This document shows, in pieces, positions 49,761 to 64,000 of a stretch of 64,000 nt of DNA. Positions within the stretch are counted from its first letter, which is position 1; each line of letters opens with the position of its first letter. The notes under the pieces are model-generated. The model was not told where the DNA came from. It saw only the letters and a list, made by a program, of their open reading frames with translations, and searched no databases. A program made the translations under genes and the position numbers. The stretch is from Polyangium jinanense (GTDB taxonomy: Bacteria > Myxococcota > Polyangia > Polyangiales > Polyangiaceae). The stretch covers positions 310,001 to 374,000 of the forward strand of contig NZ_JAGTJJ010000006.1 in NCBI RefSeq assembly GCF_028435365.1. The letters are read 5' to 3'.

Positions 49761-51551
49761 ATGCGCTCTCGCTCGTTCGTCCTCGCGCTCGCCCTCGCCG
49801 CCGCCGCTTGCACGACGCCTCCCCCGAACGCGCCTTCCCGCTGCCCCGAGCCCACGAACGAGCGCGTGAAAACCTCCGGCGCCAAACCCGTCCCCGCGTC
49901 TCCCGCGGCTTCTCCGACGCGCGAAGGACCCGGCCTCGACGTCACGATCCGTCCCGTCCCCGCGGCGGCCGCGATCGACGTGACGCTCGCGTTCCGCGGC
50001 GCCGGCGCGTTCCCCGGCCGCACGTTCTCGATACGCACGCCCGATCCGAAGGCCTTTCGAATGAAGGAGGCGCGCGACGCGCGCGGGACGATCGACGCGC
50101 GCCCGGCTCCGCACCCGGATCACGTCGCGATCGAGCTCGCGCGCGCCCCCGAGGGCGAGCTTCGCCTCGTGTACACCGTCGAGTCGCGCGTGACGCCGGG
50201 AAAACTGCCTTTCCTGCTCTCGGATCCCGACCGCCTCGAGGTCACCGGCGACGCGCTCCTCCTGCCCGACGCCGCGCGCGATCTGCGCCTCGCCGTGAAG
50301 CTCGAAATCGATTTGAGCCCCTACGGTACGCTGGAGAGCGGCGCCTCCGTGAGCGGCGCGGCGACGAGCTTCGGCATCGGCGCGTCGCGCGAGGTGAACA
50401 CGACCGCGGACGAGCTGCGCGGCGCGGTGATGGTCACGGGCCGCATGGGCACGGCTGTCTTCGACACGCTCGAAGGGCACGACGAGGCCGCGTGGTTCGG
50501 CTACACCGCCTTCGATCCGCGCCCCGTCTCCGCGGACACCGCCGCGTTCCGCACCGCCGCAGGTGAGCTCTTCGGCGAGCGCAGCCCGATCCCGCAAACG
50601 TTCCTCATCGTGCCCGAGCCCGGCCCCGTCGGCAGGTTCGTCGCGGCGCGACGCACGCGCAGCGTGCTCTTGCACGTCGCCGTGGGCGAACCCTGGTCGG
50701 GGCCGCTGCGCATCGCGACCTCGGTGGAGATGCTCCGCGCGTGGGTCGGCGAGCGGCTCTGGATCGGGCCCGAAGATCCGGCGCGTCAAGCCGAGGGCGC
50801 GTGGTTCGCCGAAGGCGTCGTGCGACACCTCGCGCGGGACATGCTCTTTCGGTTCGGCCTCGTGACGCCGCTCGAAGTGGCCGACGAGGTGAACGGGCTC
50901 GAGTCCGTGATCGCGACGTCGCCACGCAGCAAAGAGGGGAACGCGGCGCTCGCGAAGAGCTTCCGCGAGCCCGGCGTCGTGCCGCTGCTCGTCGCGCGCG
51001 GGGCGCTTTACGCGCTGCATGTCGACGCTGCGATCCGAGCGAAGAGCGGCGGCCAGAAGAGCCTCCAGGAGGTCCTGCGCGCGCTCTACGCGAAGGCCAA
51101 GGAGCGACGCGGCCCGCTGCCCGTCTCGGCGTGGACCTCTGCCCTCACGGCCGAGATCAGCCCGGCCGAGGTCGAGGTCTTCGCCGAGGCGATCGAGCGC
51201 GGGGGCAAGCTCGATCTGCCCGACAACGCGCTCGGCCCTTGTTTCCGCAGGGAAACGCGGCGCTACGAGCGGTACGACCTCGGCTTCGACGAGGCCGCGA
51301 CGCGCGCGAAAATCCCGCCCGTACTCGTGGGGGTTCGTCCGGACGGACCTGCGGCGAAGGCGGGCTTGCGCGAGGGCGACGAGCTCGTCGAAGGCTTGAC
51401 CTCGGCGGGGCGGAGCGACGTGCCGGTGACGATCGTCGTGCAGCGGGGCGACGACCGCATCAACGCGAAATACCGGCCTGCCGGGCCCTCCGCGAGCGGC
51501 CGCGGCTGGTCGCGGCGCAAGGACGTGCCCGACGAAAAATGCACCAAATAA
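49761..51551 (+). CDS. M61-like lipoprotein that has lost the zinc motif, with PDZ domain
   Basis: A 596-residue lipoprotein (LALALAAAACTT). It has the layout of M61 glycyl aminopeptidases: an N-terminal beta domain (~55-190), a central thermolysin-like part (~240-480) and a C-terminal PDZ domain (~510-575: VLVGVRPDGPAAKAGLREGDELV). Where active M61 enzymes have HExxH followed by a Trp, this one reads SVEMLRAWVGERL, with both His lost; the downstream EGAWFAEGVVRHLARDML matches the usual WxxEGxxxY helix. It should therefore be catalytically dead and act as a binding or scaffolding protein. ATG 49761 follows a 109-bp gap after the divergent FabZ-like gene. Confidence 0.65.
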   Translation: MRSRSFVLALALAAAACTTPPPNAPSRCPEPTNERVKTSGAKPVPASPAASPTREGPGLDVTIRPVPAAAAIDVTLAFRGAGAFPGRTFSIRTPDPKAFRMKEARDARGTIDARPAPHPDHVAIELARAPEGELRLVYTVESRVTPGKLPFLLSDPDRLEVTGDALLLPDAARDLRLAVKLEIDLSPYGTLESGASVSGAATSFGIGASREVNTTADELRGAVMVTGRMGTAVFDTLEGHDEAAWFGYTAFDPRPVSADTAAFRTAAGELFGERSPIPQTFLIVPEPGPVGRFVAARRTRSVLLHVAVGEPWSGPLRIATSVEMLRAWVGERLWIGPEDPARQAEGAWFAEGVVRHLARDMLFRFGLVTPLEVADEVNGLESVIATSPRSKEGNAALAKSFREPGVVPLLVARGALYALHVDAAIRAKSGGQKSLQEVLRALYAKAKERRGPLPVSAWTSALTAEISPAEVEVFAEAIERGGKLDLPDNALGPCFRRETRRYERYDLGFDEAATRAKIPPVLVGVRPDGPAAKAGLREGDELVEGLTSAGRSDVPVTIVVQRGDDRINAKYRPAGPSASGRGWSRRKDVPDEKCTK

Positions 51552-51634
51552 AGCAGCCGGACAGCCTCGCGTGACCGGGCTCTGGTGAAGCGCTATCCGT
51601 CCGTGCGACACTGCTGCCGAGCCCGATCGCGTCC

Positions 51635-52372
51635 ATGGCCCGCCTGATTCAGCACATCGTCGAACCCCCGCGCGCCTGCTCGTACATCCCGAACGAGCGC
51701 GCATCGCTCGAACATCACATCCTGCTCGACGTCGATCCCGAAGAGCTCGACACCCTGCTCGAGCGAGGCGTCCGCCGCTTCGGTCCCGATTACTTCCGCC
51801 CCGTGTGCCCGTCCTGCGCCGCGTGCGTCCCGACGCGTATCCTCGCGAGCGAGTTCAAGCCGAGCCGCAGCCAGCGCCGCGCGCGCAATCGCGGCGCGGA
51901 GTTTCGTATCGTGGTCGGGCCGCCGCGCGTCGACGCGGATCGGATCGCCCTCTATCACACCTGGCACGCCGACCGGGAGCGCGCGCGGGAATGGACGCCG
52001 GGAAAGCTGACCTCGCGCGATTATTTCTATCAATTCGCGTTCCCGCACCCGTCCGCGCGCGAGGTCGCGTATTACGACGACGAGGCCGGCGGGCGCCTCG
52101 TGGCGATCGGCATCTGCGACGAGACGCCGCGCGCCTGGAGCGCGGTGTATTGTTTTTACGATCCCGCCTATGCCTGGCGCTCGCCCGGCGTGGGCAACGT
52201 GCTCGCGCTCGTGGAGATCGCCCAGAGGCAGGGCAAACCTTACGTCTATCTCGGATATCGCGTCGCGGGCTGCCCGTCCTTACGTTACAAGGCGGCGTTC
52301 CACCCGCAGGAGATCCTGCCGCGTTTGCCCGCGGACGGAGAGCCGCCGCGTTGGACGCGGACCGAGGAGTGA
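51635..52372 (+). CDS. bpt: Aspartate/glutamate leucyltransferase (N-end rule)
   Basis: A 245-residue bacterial Bpt/ATE-like transferase that adds Leu from Leu-tRNA to proteins with N-terminal Asp or Glu, marking them for ClpS/ClpAP. Family blocks are complete: CSYIPNERASLEHHILLDV, LLERGVRRFGPDYFRPVCPSC, CAACVPTRILASEFKPSRSQRRARNR, WHADRERAREW, YDPAYAWRSPGVGNVLALVE and YLGYRVAGCPSLRYKAAFHP. Length is normal. It is a single gene, convergent with the respiratory operon 10 bp away. Confidence 0.9.
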   Translation: MARLIQHIVEPPRACSYIPNERASLEHHILLDVDPEELDTLLERGVRRFGPDYFRPVCPSCAACVPTRILASEFKPSRSQRRARNRGAEFRIVVGPPRVDADRIALYHTWHADRERAREWTPGKLTSRDYFYQFAFPHPSAREVAYYDDEAGGRLVAIGICDETPRAWSAVYCFYDPAYAWRSPGVGNVLALVEIAQRQGKPYVYLGYRVAGCPSLRYKAAFHPQEILPRLPADGEPPRWTRTEE

Positions 52373-52382
52373 ATTCTCCGAA

Positions 52383-52703
52383 TCACGGATAGGGGTGCGC
52401 GGCAGGATCGGGCCGCGGCGGGAACGTCTTGCGGGTCAACGGATCGGCGGCCGTGAGCGCGACGAGCAGCGCGATGAACAGGAACGTCAGAATGACGATC
52501 AGCCTGTTCGCGAAGCGCTGCTCGACGAGGTGCATGAAGATGAACAGCACGACGAACGTCTTCGCGACCGAGATCGCGAGCGCAATGACGAGCTCCGCTT
52601 CGCCGAGGCCGAGGCGCGAGATCCCGAACGACAGGAACGTCAGCACGAGCAGGGCGATCCACGAGCCGATGAGCTTGGGTGTGGTGACGTGCGCGCTGAT
52701 CAT
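52383..52703 (-). CDS. ctaF: Cytochrome c oxidase subunit IV (caa3-type)
   Basis: A 106-residue membrane protein with three hydrophobic helices (WIALLVLTFLSFGIS, LVIALAISVAKTFVVLFIF, RLIVILTFLFIALLVALT). The start MISAHV at 52703 follows the subunit III stop by 8 bp. Small three-helix subunit IV proteins of this kind end caa3 oxidase operons; KTFVVLFIFMHL is typical. It is the last gene of the minus-strand respiratory operon. Confidence 0.88.
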   Translation of the reverse strand: MISAHVTTPKLIGSWIALLVLTFLSFGISRLGLGEAELVIALAISVAKTFVVLFIFMHLVEQRFANRLIVILTFLFIALLVALTAADPLTRKTFPPRPDPAAHPYP

Positions 52704-52711
52704 GTCGCCTC

Positions 52712-53321
52712 TCAATCCGTGAGGTAGAAGAGGGGCCAGAGGAAAATCCAGACGACGTCGACGAGGTGCCAATACAGGCCGACATTCTCGACGGCGACGT
52801 AGCGATGGGTGCCGTATCTCCCCTTCAAGCAGAGCACGGCCACCGCGGCGAGCATGATCATGCCGGCGATCACGTGCAGGCCGTGCAGGGCCGTCATGAA
52901 CCAGTAGAGCGTGTACCCGAGGACCACGCCGGCCGGCGGCTGCTCCACGAACGAGTACATCCCGGCGGGGAGCGCGTTCTCGTGAATGTGGTGGGCGTAT
53001 TCGAAGCCCTTGACCACGAGGAAGACGGCGCCGAACGCGGTCGACAGGGCGAGGAGCCCGGCGGCGAGGCGGGCCTTGTTTTCCCGAATGAAATGGACGC
53101 CCAGGGCCACCGTGAAGCTCGACGTGATGAGCACGACCGTGTTCGTCGTCCCGAGCGCCACGCTGTTGTGGTGGAGCGCCTGGACGAACCCGGCCGGGTA
53201 CATCGCGCGGTAATACGCGTAGGCCGCGAAGAGGGCCCCGAAGAGCAGCGTCTCGCTGCCGAGGAACATCCACATCGCGAGCCGCGCGGCGTGGTCCTGC
53301 TTTTCGAGGGTCTCGAATTGC

Positions 53322-53344
<23 letters not shown>
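52712..53344 (-). CDS. ctaE: Cytochrome c oxidase subunit III
   Basis: A 210-residue subunit III of a haem-copper oxidase, with five transmembrane helices, the short five-helix form. Landmarks: ARLAMWMFLGSETLLFGALF, LITSSFTVALGVHFIREN, YTLYWFMTALHGLHVIAGM and YWHLVDVVWIFLWPLFYL at the end. The start is a GTG that overlaps the end of subunit I by 23 bp, so translation is coupled. Confidence 0.92.
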
Positions 53345-54985
<1,641 letters not shown>

Positions 54986-54989
<4 letters not shown>

Positions 54990-56074
54990 TGCACCCCCTC
55001 CTGCGTCTCCGGAACGGTGACCGTGCCCCAGGGCGTCGCGCCTGGCTTCGGGCGCACGTCACGCAGGCTCTTCATGAGCTCGATGATGGCGCCCGCCTGG
55101 GCCGGGCGAATCTGGCCAAGGAAACTCGGCATGATGCGCTGATACCCCGCGTGAACGTGCACGAACGGATCCATCATCGACTCGGTGATATACGCCTCGT
55201 CGACCTTCGCGCTGCCGCCGCCTTCGAGCGGGACCGTGGTGCCGTAGAGGCCCGCCCAGGTCGGACCGAGGTGCGGCGTGCCGTCGATGGTATGGCAGCG
55301 AAAACAGCCGAGCTCGGCCGCGGCCCGTTTTCCCTGTTCAACCATGCTCAGGGGCTCCGGCGGCGCGTATTCCGTGACGGAGGACGGGCGCAGGTCGACC
55401 GGGCCCGCCACGGCCGGCTCCGGCGATTTGCCTTGCAGCCAGCGCTCGTATTCCTCGGGCGGGAGCGCGATGACCTCGCCGCGCATGGTCGAGTGGCTGA
55501 CGCCGCAATACTCCGTGCACAGGATGTCGTACCGGCCCGGCTCCTTCGCCTCGAACCAGAGCGTGGTGAGTCGCCCCGGGAGCACGTCCTGCTTCAGCCG
55601 GAAATCCGGCACGAAGAAGCTGTGAATGACGTCACGGGAGGTGAGGATCAGCTTCACGGGCCGCCCGGCGGGGACGTACAGCGTCGAGATGGAGTTCGCG
55701 CCCTCTGGATACGCGAATTTCCACATCCATTGTTTGCCCGTGACGTAGATCTCGAGCGCGTTCTCCGGCGGGACGCGGATGGTCATGAATTGCCAGAATC
55801 CGATCACCCACCACACGATGAACATGCCGAAGAGGCCGACCACGACCACGGCTTCGAGCCAGATGGCCGGCGTCGCCTCGGGCACGCGGCGCGACGGGTG
55901 CTTCTGGACGGCCGTGCGGCGATAGCGGAACAAGAACCACCCGCCGATGAGGGTCACCAGCAAGGCGCCCCCCATCGTCATGATGATGACGAAATAATGG
56001 AGCTTGTCGATCTCCTCGGCAATGGTGGACGCCTGCCGCGGCAAAAACAGGATCGTACGGAGCAGCTCGTTCAT
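54986..56074 (-). CDS. ctaC: Cytochrome c oxidase subunit II with fused cytochrome c (caa3)
   Basis: A 362-residue subunit. Two N-terminal transmembrane helices (~residues 28-50, ~72-95) are followed by the CuA cupredoxin domain: VIHSFFVPDFRLKQDVLPG and the copper motif CTEYCGVSHSTMRG. Beyond ~230 comes a mono-haem cytochrome c domain with CFRCH and LGPTWAGLYG, later Met ligand region in RIMPSF. CuA plus covalent haem c defines a caa3 oxidase. It shares 4-bp overlaps with the genes on both sides (ctaD and SCO). Confidence 0.95.
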
Positions 56075-56892
56075 CGGGGTTCACCCCCTCGTCCCCGGCG
56101 CCGATCCCGGCGCCACAACATGCCCAGGGTCGTTCCGACCGTGCACAGAATCAGGAGCGATCCAATGCGGAGAAACCCGGTGATGTACGGCCCGTACCTT
56201 CGCGTCGCCGGGTCGTAGCGATAACAGGTGACGAGCACGCGATCGACGATCGTGCCGACCTTGCCCGCCGCAGCCTCGACGAGGGCGAGCCGCAAATCCC
56301 ACGCGGAGGGCTCGAGCCCGTAGAGGTACCGCGAGATGCGCCCGCCCGGCGCGAGCACCGTGACGACCGCCGGGTGCGCATATTGCTCGGTCGAGGAATC
56401 ATAGCCATAACGGAAGCCCACGGCGTCCGCCACGGCGCGCGACGCCTCGGCCGTCCCCACGAGGAACCGCAGGCTTTCCGGCTTCGCGCCGAGCTTCTCG
56501 GCGAGCGCATCCCTGCGCTTCGCGGCATCGGTCGGCGTATCCTCCGGATCGATGCTGACCGTGACGAGCCGATAATCCTCGCCGGGCGTATACCCCGCCT
56601 CCGCGAGGCCCTTCGAAACGCCCGTGAGCAAAAGCGGGCAGAGCATCGGGCAGCGGTAATAAGCGAGCACGAGGAGCACGGGGACATCGCCCGCGAGGAG
56701 CTCGCCCGTCTTCACCTCTTCCCCGCGCTCGCCGCGCAGGACGATATCGCGCGGAACGTAGCCGCCGAGGCGCTCGTCGACGTCCGCCTGCCTTGCCGCC
56801 ATGGGGAGCGCGCGCGTCTCCTCCGCGGCGGCGACCGGCGCGCCCGCGAGCATCATGGAGAGGGCCATGGCCCAGCCGAATCGTCTCACCAA
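56071..56892 (-). CDS. SCO1/SenC-family copper chaperone
   Basis: A 273-residue thioredoxin-fold protein that delivers copper to the CuA site of subunit II. The metal motif CxxxC is CPMLC in VLLVLAYYRCPMLCPLLL, and VTVSIDPEDTP plus the conserved His in TEQYAHPAVVTVLAPGG complete the site. A signal peptide precedes it (MALSMMLAGAPVAAAEE) and a C-terminal transmembrane helix (~245-262) anchors it in the membrane, with the chaperone outside. It lies directly upstream of ctaC. Confidence 0.93.
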   Translation of the reverse strand: MVRRFGWAMALSMMLAGAPVAAAEETRALPMAARQADVDERLGGYVPRDIVLRGERGEEVKTGELLAGDVPVLLVLAYYRCPMLCPLLLTGVSKGLAEAGYTPGEDYRLVTVSIDPEDTPTDAAKRRDALAEKLGAKPESLRFLVGTAEASRAVADAVGFRYGYDSSTEQYAHPAVVTVLAPGGRISRYLYGLEPSAWDLRLALVEAAAGKVGTIVDRVLVTCYRYDPATRRYGPYITGFLRIGSLLILCTVGTTLGMLWRRDRRRGRGGEPR

Positions 56893-56945
56893 GAGCTCCC
56901 CCTAACGCCCACGCCCCCAGAGGGCGCGGCGCTCCTTCGATGCCG

Positions 56946-57326
56946 CTACCGACCCGCGCCGCTCACGACGAGGTCCATGGCCACGTCAATCGGGACTTGC
57001 ACCTTGCTGCGATCCTCGCCCACCCATTCGAATCGCTCGATCGATTGACGTTTCGTGAGGTGGACGATCTGCCCTCGCCCGAGGTTCGAAAACAGCTCCT
57101 CGTGGACGTTCGAGCGCTCCTTGATGGGGCCGAGGTGCTCCTCGGGATAGACCCCCGAGGGCCGGAGCTCGGCCTCGCGGTACCGTTGAAGCACGTAGGA
57201 GACCCCCGTGAGCACGAGGGCGAACGCAATGGAACCCAGGACAGCGTACATGATCAGGCGCGGCGGGAGGACGTCCTCCTCCTGCCTGACGATTCCGTGA
57301 CGCTTTTCGTGCTCGGGATGGCTCAT
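56946..57326 (-). CDS. Small single-helix protein of the ACIII-caa3 operon
   Basis: A 126-residue protein; the start at 57326 is 2 bp after the actF stop, so the longer frame to 58766 (antisense-frame reading through actF) is rejected. One transmembrane helix (~residues 25-46, LIMYAVLGSIAFALVLTGVSY) separates a short acidic N-terminus from a soluble tail with ERSNVHEELFSNLGRGQIVH. Function unknown. Its fixed place between actF and sco suggests an assembly factor or small subunit of the respiratory complex. Confidence 0.75.
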   Translation of the reverse strand: MSHPEHEKRHGIVRQEEDVLPPRLIMYAVLGSIAFALVLTGVSYVLQRYREAELRPSGVYPEEHLGPIKERSNVHEELFSNLGRGQIVHLTKRQSIERFEWVGEDRSKVQVPIDVAMDLVVSGAGR

Positions 57327-57328
57327 GG

Positions 57329-58510
57329 TCAAAGGCTCCCGTACCGGAATGCGGCCTCGAGCGAGGTGTCGTTTTTCGGGACAATCGGGCGACCACGCAG
57401 GCGGAACGTGCCGAACGCGAGCGCGGCCCCGCCGACGCAGACGAGCGCGGCGACGTCGAGCCAGTGCACGATGGGCCCCTCGGCGCGCACGGAGGGCATG
57501 ACGAGCCATTCCATGTCGACCCAGTGCATGAAGAGGATCCAGAGCGCGATCGGCGCGAGCGTGCTCGGCTGCTGCTTGACCCGATACGGGAGCAGCGCGA
57601 AGAACGGAATGACGAAACGGCCGGCCGCGACGAGGATGCTGAGCGGGGCGAACTCCCTCATGCGGGGCGCATAAAACGACGCCTCGTGGGGCTTGTTCGT
57701 GATCCAGATCAAGAAGAACTGGAAGTACGCGATGTACGCCCAGAAGATCGTGAACGCGAGCAGGAGCCGGCCGAGCGCGTAATAATGGGAGCTGCCCACC
57801 CGGGTGAGCATGCCCGCGCGCTGCAGGCCATAGGTCGCGAGCACGAGGAGCGCGAGCGCGCCCAGGAAACCGCCGGCGAACCAGTACACCCCGAACATGG
57901 TCGAATACCAGGCAGGAGTGAGGGACATGAGCCAATCGACGCCCGCGAACGTGAACGCGAGCGCGACCGGAGGCAGCCCGAGCGCCGAGAGGGCGCGGAA
58001 CCGCGGTTTGTCCGTGGCCGCCGGGGCCCAATCCCCGCGCAGCGACCAGCGGCGGAGGAAATACGAGATGCCGAGCCAAACGCCGAAATACAGGAACGCG
58101 CGGACGAAGAACGAGGACGTGTTCAGGTACGGCAGCTTGTGCTCGACGAGATGCTGGACTTCGTGTTCGTGGATCGTGGACGGCGACGTCCAGGGATAAA
58201 TCGTGGTGATGCCGACGGCGATCGGAATGAATCCGATCACGGCGAGCGGCAGGACGCCCGTGACGCCCTCGATGACGCGGCGGAGAGCGACGGGCCATTT
58301 CGCGTCCATCGCGTGGACGATCATCAGGAAGATGAGTCCGCCGACGAGCAGGGAGACGAGCCACGCATAGGCCGAGAGGTAGGCGTAGAATGCGTCCCGG
58401 CCGTGGGCGACGCCGCCCACGACGAGCGCGATCGCGCCGACGACGAACGCGAGGAAGCCTCCGAGGATGAGCCGACCTCCTCCGGTGAAAATGCTGGGTT
58501 CCGTGTTCAT
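57329..58510 (-). CDS. actF: Alternative complex III subunit F (NrfD/PsrC-like quinol-binding)
   Basis: A 393-residue integral membrane protein with ~10 helices, homologous to the second NrfD-like subunit of alternative complex III. Landmarks: AYAWLVSLLVGGLIFLMIVH, KLPYLNTSSFFVRAFLYFGV, LMSLTPAWYSTMFGVYWFAG, LLLAFTIFWAYIAYFQFFLIW and LWILFMHWVDMEWLVMPS. It overlaps actE by 4 bp (ATGA). Confidence 0.92.
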   Translation of the reverse strand: MNTEPSIFTGGGRLILGGFLAFVVGAIALVVGGVAHGRDAFYAYLSAYAWLVSLLVGGLIFLMIVHAMDAKWPVALRRVIEGVTGVLPLAVIGFIPIAVGITTIYPWTSPSTIHEHEVQHLVEHKLPYLNTSSFFVRAFLYFGVWLGISYFLRRWSLRGDWAPAATDKPRFRALSALGLPPVALAFTFAGVDWLMSLTPAWYSTMFGVYWFAGGFLGALALLVLATYGLQRAGMLTRVGSSHYYALGRLLLAFTIFWAYIAYFQFFLIWITNKPHEASFYAPRMREFAPLSILVAAGRFVIPFFALLPYRVKQQPSTLAPIALWILFMHWVDMEWLVMPSVRAEGPIVHWLDVAALVCVGGAALAFGTFRLRGRPIVPKNDTSLEAAFRYGSL

Positions 58511-59115
58511 CGAAGCTCCTCCTGCATCCGCACGCGGACGGGCTCGGGCAAGACGCCGACGGCGACGCCTTTCGTACGAAGCTGGAGCGCGCGCACGTAG
58601 GCGACGACGGACCAGCGCTCCTCGACGCCAAGCTCCTGTCCATAGGTGGGCATGAGCCCGTAGCCCTGGGCAATGGCCTGGTAGACGCGCCCCACGGGGT
58701 AATCGAGGACAGGCGCCTCGACAAAGCTCGGAGGCTTGCGCAGCTCCATGTTGTCCGCGACGACACTCACGCCATCGCCGCCCACGCCGTGGCAGGCCGC
58801 GCAGAAGACCTCGTAGCGCTCCCGGCCGTGATCCAGCATGGGCCGCGAGAGTGGGATGGGAATGGCCTCGACGAACTTCCCGTCTACCATTCCGCTGATC
58901 ACCTCGGGCGGGCCGAGAAACCGCTCGCGCGGGACGGTGCCCTCGGGAGGCTCGCGCATGACGCGGCGATCGTCGAAGAACGGTGCCTCCTCGTAATACT
59001 CGAAATGCGCCTGGTTCACCATGCGCTCGAAATCACGCTCGGTGCCCGAACTGTTGCAGCTCGCGAGGAGCGGGCACACGGCGAGGACGAGCGGAAGGGC
59101 GGCGATGGTCTTCAC
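58507..59115 (-). CDS. actE: Alternative complex III subunit E (mono-haem cytochrome c lipoprotein)
   Basis: A 202-residue protein starting at GTG 59115, overlapping the actD stop by 4 bp; further upstream frame is antisense reading. The signal ends PLLASC (lipobox). A single haem site CAACHG follows YEVFCAACHGVGGDG, with a likely Met ligand in GYGLMPTYGQ. Other ACIII ActE landmarks are FEYYEEAPFFDDRRVMREPPEGTV. It transfers electrons towards the oxidase on the outer face. Confidence 0.9.
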   Translation of the reverse strand: MKTIAALPLVLAVCPLLASCNSSGTERDFERMVNQAHFEYYEEAPFFDDRRVMREPPEGTVPRERFLGPPEVISGMVDGKFVEAIPIPLSRPMLDHGRERYEVFCAACHGVGGDGVSVVADNMELRKPPSFVEAPVLDYPVGRVYQAIAQGYGLMPTYGQELGVEERWSVVAYVRALQLRTKGVAVGVLPEPVRVRMQEELR

Positions 59116-59708
59116 GACTCCTCTCCCTCCATTCGCTCGAGCCGTTCGTCGAGCTCGGCGTCGGTCGCCGGATGCGCCCCGAGCGGCTCGACGCGGCTCG
59201 CGCCGAGCTCCCTGAGCTTGCGCGCGGTCGCCTCGCGATCGAAGGCGGGATCGAGGTCGGAGACGGCCAGGAAAAACTTGTCGATGCTGGCGCGATCGAA
59301 GCCCGGCACCTCGAAGATCGGCTGCCACAGGGATGGCAGGCCGGACCAGAGGGCGAGGATGACACAGGCCGAAAGCGCCGAGAAGAGCACGGCCATCTCG
59401 AACGTGGCCGGGACGAACGCGGGCGGCGCGTGGGCGGGCCTGCCGCCGGCATTCAGGGGGTAATCGACACCGTCCGTCCACCATTGCACGAGGTAGGCGA
59501 CCGCGGCCGCCGCGATGGCGAACGGGAACACCACGAATCCGATGCGAGAGCGCCCGCGGCCGATGGCCCGTTCGAGCTCGAGGAGGGGGTACGGCGTGTA
59601 CCCTTCGAGCCTGCGGTACCCGGATTTGCGGAGCTCGTGGGCCGCCCGGATGATCTGCTCGGGCGTGTCGAACGCGCCGACGATCCCGCTTTGCTGCGTC
59701 CTCCGCAT
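59112..59708 (-). CDS. actD: Alternative complex III subunit D (DUF3341)
   Basis: A 198-residue DUF3341 membrane protein with two helices (~residues 53-76 and ~105-127). Family features: GIVGAFDTPEQIIRAAHELR at the N-terminus, YTPYPLLELERAIG, and a C-terminal cytoplasmic domain FFLAVSDLDPAFDREATARKL. It contains no cofactor motif and is a structural subunit. It follows actC immediately. Confidence 0.9.
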   Translation of the reverse strand: MRRTQQSGIVGAFDTPEQIIRAAHELRKSGYRRLEGYTPYPLLELERAIGRGRSRIGFVVFPFAIAAAAVAYLVQWWTDGVDYPLNAGGRPAHAPPAFVPATFEMAVLFSALSACVILALWSGLPSLWQPIFEVPGFDRASIDKFFLAVSDLDPAFDREATARKLRELGASRVEPLGAHPATDAELDERLERMEGEES

Positions 59709-59709
59709 T

Positions 59710-61059
<1,350 letters not shown>

Positions 61060-61060
61060 A

Positions 61061-64000
<2,940 letters not shown>

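Noticed and set aside
52383..53273. A 296-codon minus-strand open frame that would fuse a novel protein to oxidase subunit IV.
   Set aside because: Its first two thirds are out of frame with subunit III, which is unmistakable; the true subunit IV starts at 52703.
56946..58766. A 606-codon minus-strand open frame covering actF and part of actE.
   Set aside because: The actF and actE frames are confirmed by family motifs and 4-bp overlaps; only the last 126 codons of the long frame are a gene.

Overview
The window is about 64 kb of very GC-rich, gene-dense DNA. It carries DUF2169 and DUF4150 type VI secretion (T6SS) accessory genes, paired DUF1552/DUF1592 proteins, delta-60 lipoproteins, many secreted proteins with low-complexity linkers, a eukaryote-like Ser/Thr kinase and an alternative complex III respiratory operon. 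Together these point to a myxobacterium, most likely in the Polyangium/Sorangium group. This placement is an inference from gene content, because no rRNA or other marker gene is present.

Region 1 (1-18.03 kb) is a T6SS accessory island. After the tail of a TPR-like gene, a plus-strand operon (669-15276) encodes a DUF2169 protein, three consecutive VgrG spikes, a small hypothetical protein, a DUF4150/PAAR-like tip protein with a long unrecognised C-terminus, a second DUF2169 protein, a ketosynthase-fold protein without its catalytic Cys, and a HEAT-like protein. It meets tail to tail a minus-strand pair: a DUF3540 protein and a third DUF2169 protein that contains a 13-unit GAMVTPS tandem repeat. 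No core T6SS genes (sheath, baseplate, ClpV) are present, so this looks like a spike/effector-loading module used by a machine encoded elsewhere.

Region 2 (18.1-25.5 kb) holds kamDE (adenosylcobalamin/PLP lysine 5,6-aminomutase), a secreted protein, a minus-strand trio (methyltransferase, Tat-exported aldo/keto reductase, S-formylglutathione hydrolase) and a membrane protein. Region 3 (25.6-30.9 kb) is a secreted carbohydrate locus: a DUF1552 Tat protein, a DUF1592-type lipoprotein ending in a CBM2-like cellulose-binding module, and a DUF5060/GH5-like glycoside hydrolase.

Region 4 (31-38.5 kb) carries signalling genes: a MEDS-GAF histidine kinase interrupted by an in-frame TGA, a PhzF-family enzyme, a Ser/Thr kinase, a PAS-STAS regulator and an MFS exporter. 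Region 5 (38.5-45.5 kb) is probably iron-regulated. Two Fur-like 7-1-7 palindromes lie in a divergent promoter between a delta-60 repeat lipoprotein and a translationally coupled imelysin / HTTM / TonB-dependent receptor operon.

Region 6 (45.5-52.4 kb) has a solitary DNA methyltransferase, three tandem paralogous Cys-rich secreted proteins of no family I recognise, a FabZ-like protein with an altered catalytic His, an M61-like protein that has lost its zinc motif, and the N-end-rule transferase Bpt. Region 7 (52.4-64 kb, minus strand) is a respiratory operon for alternative complex III (actB-F; actA would lie outside the window) plus an A2-type caa3 oxidase (ctaC-F) and an SCO copper chaperone. 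It encodes a complete quinol-to-oxygen route of the kind known from supercomplexes in other phyla.
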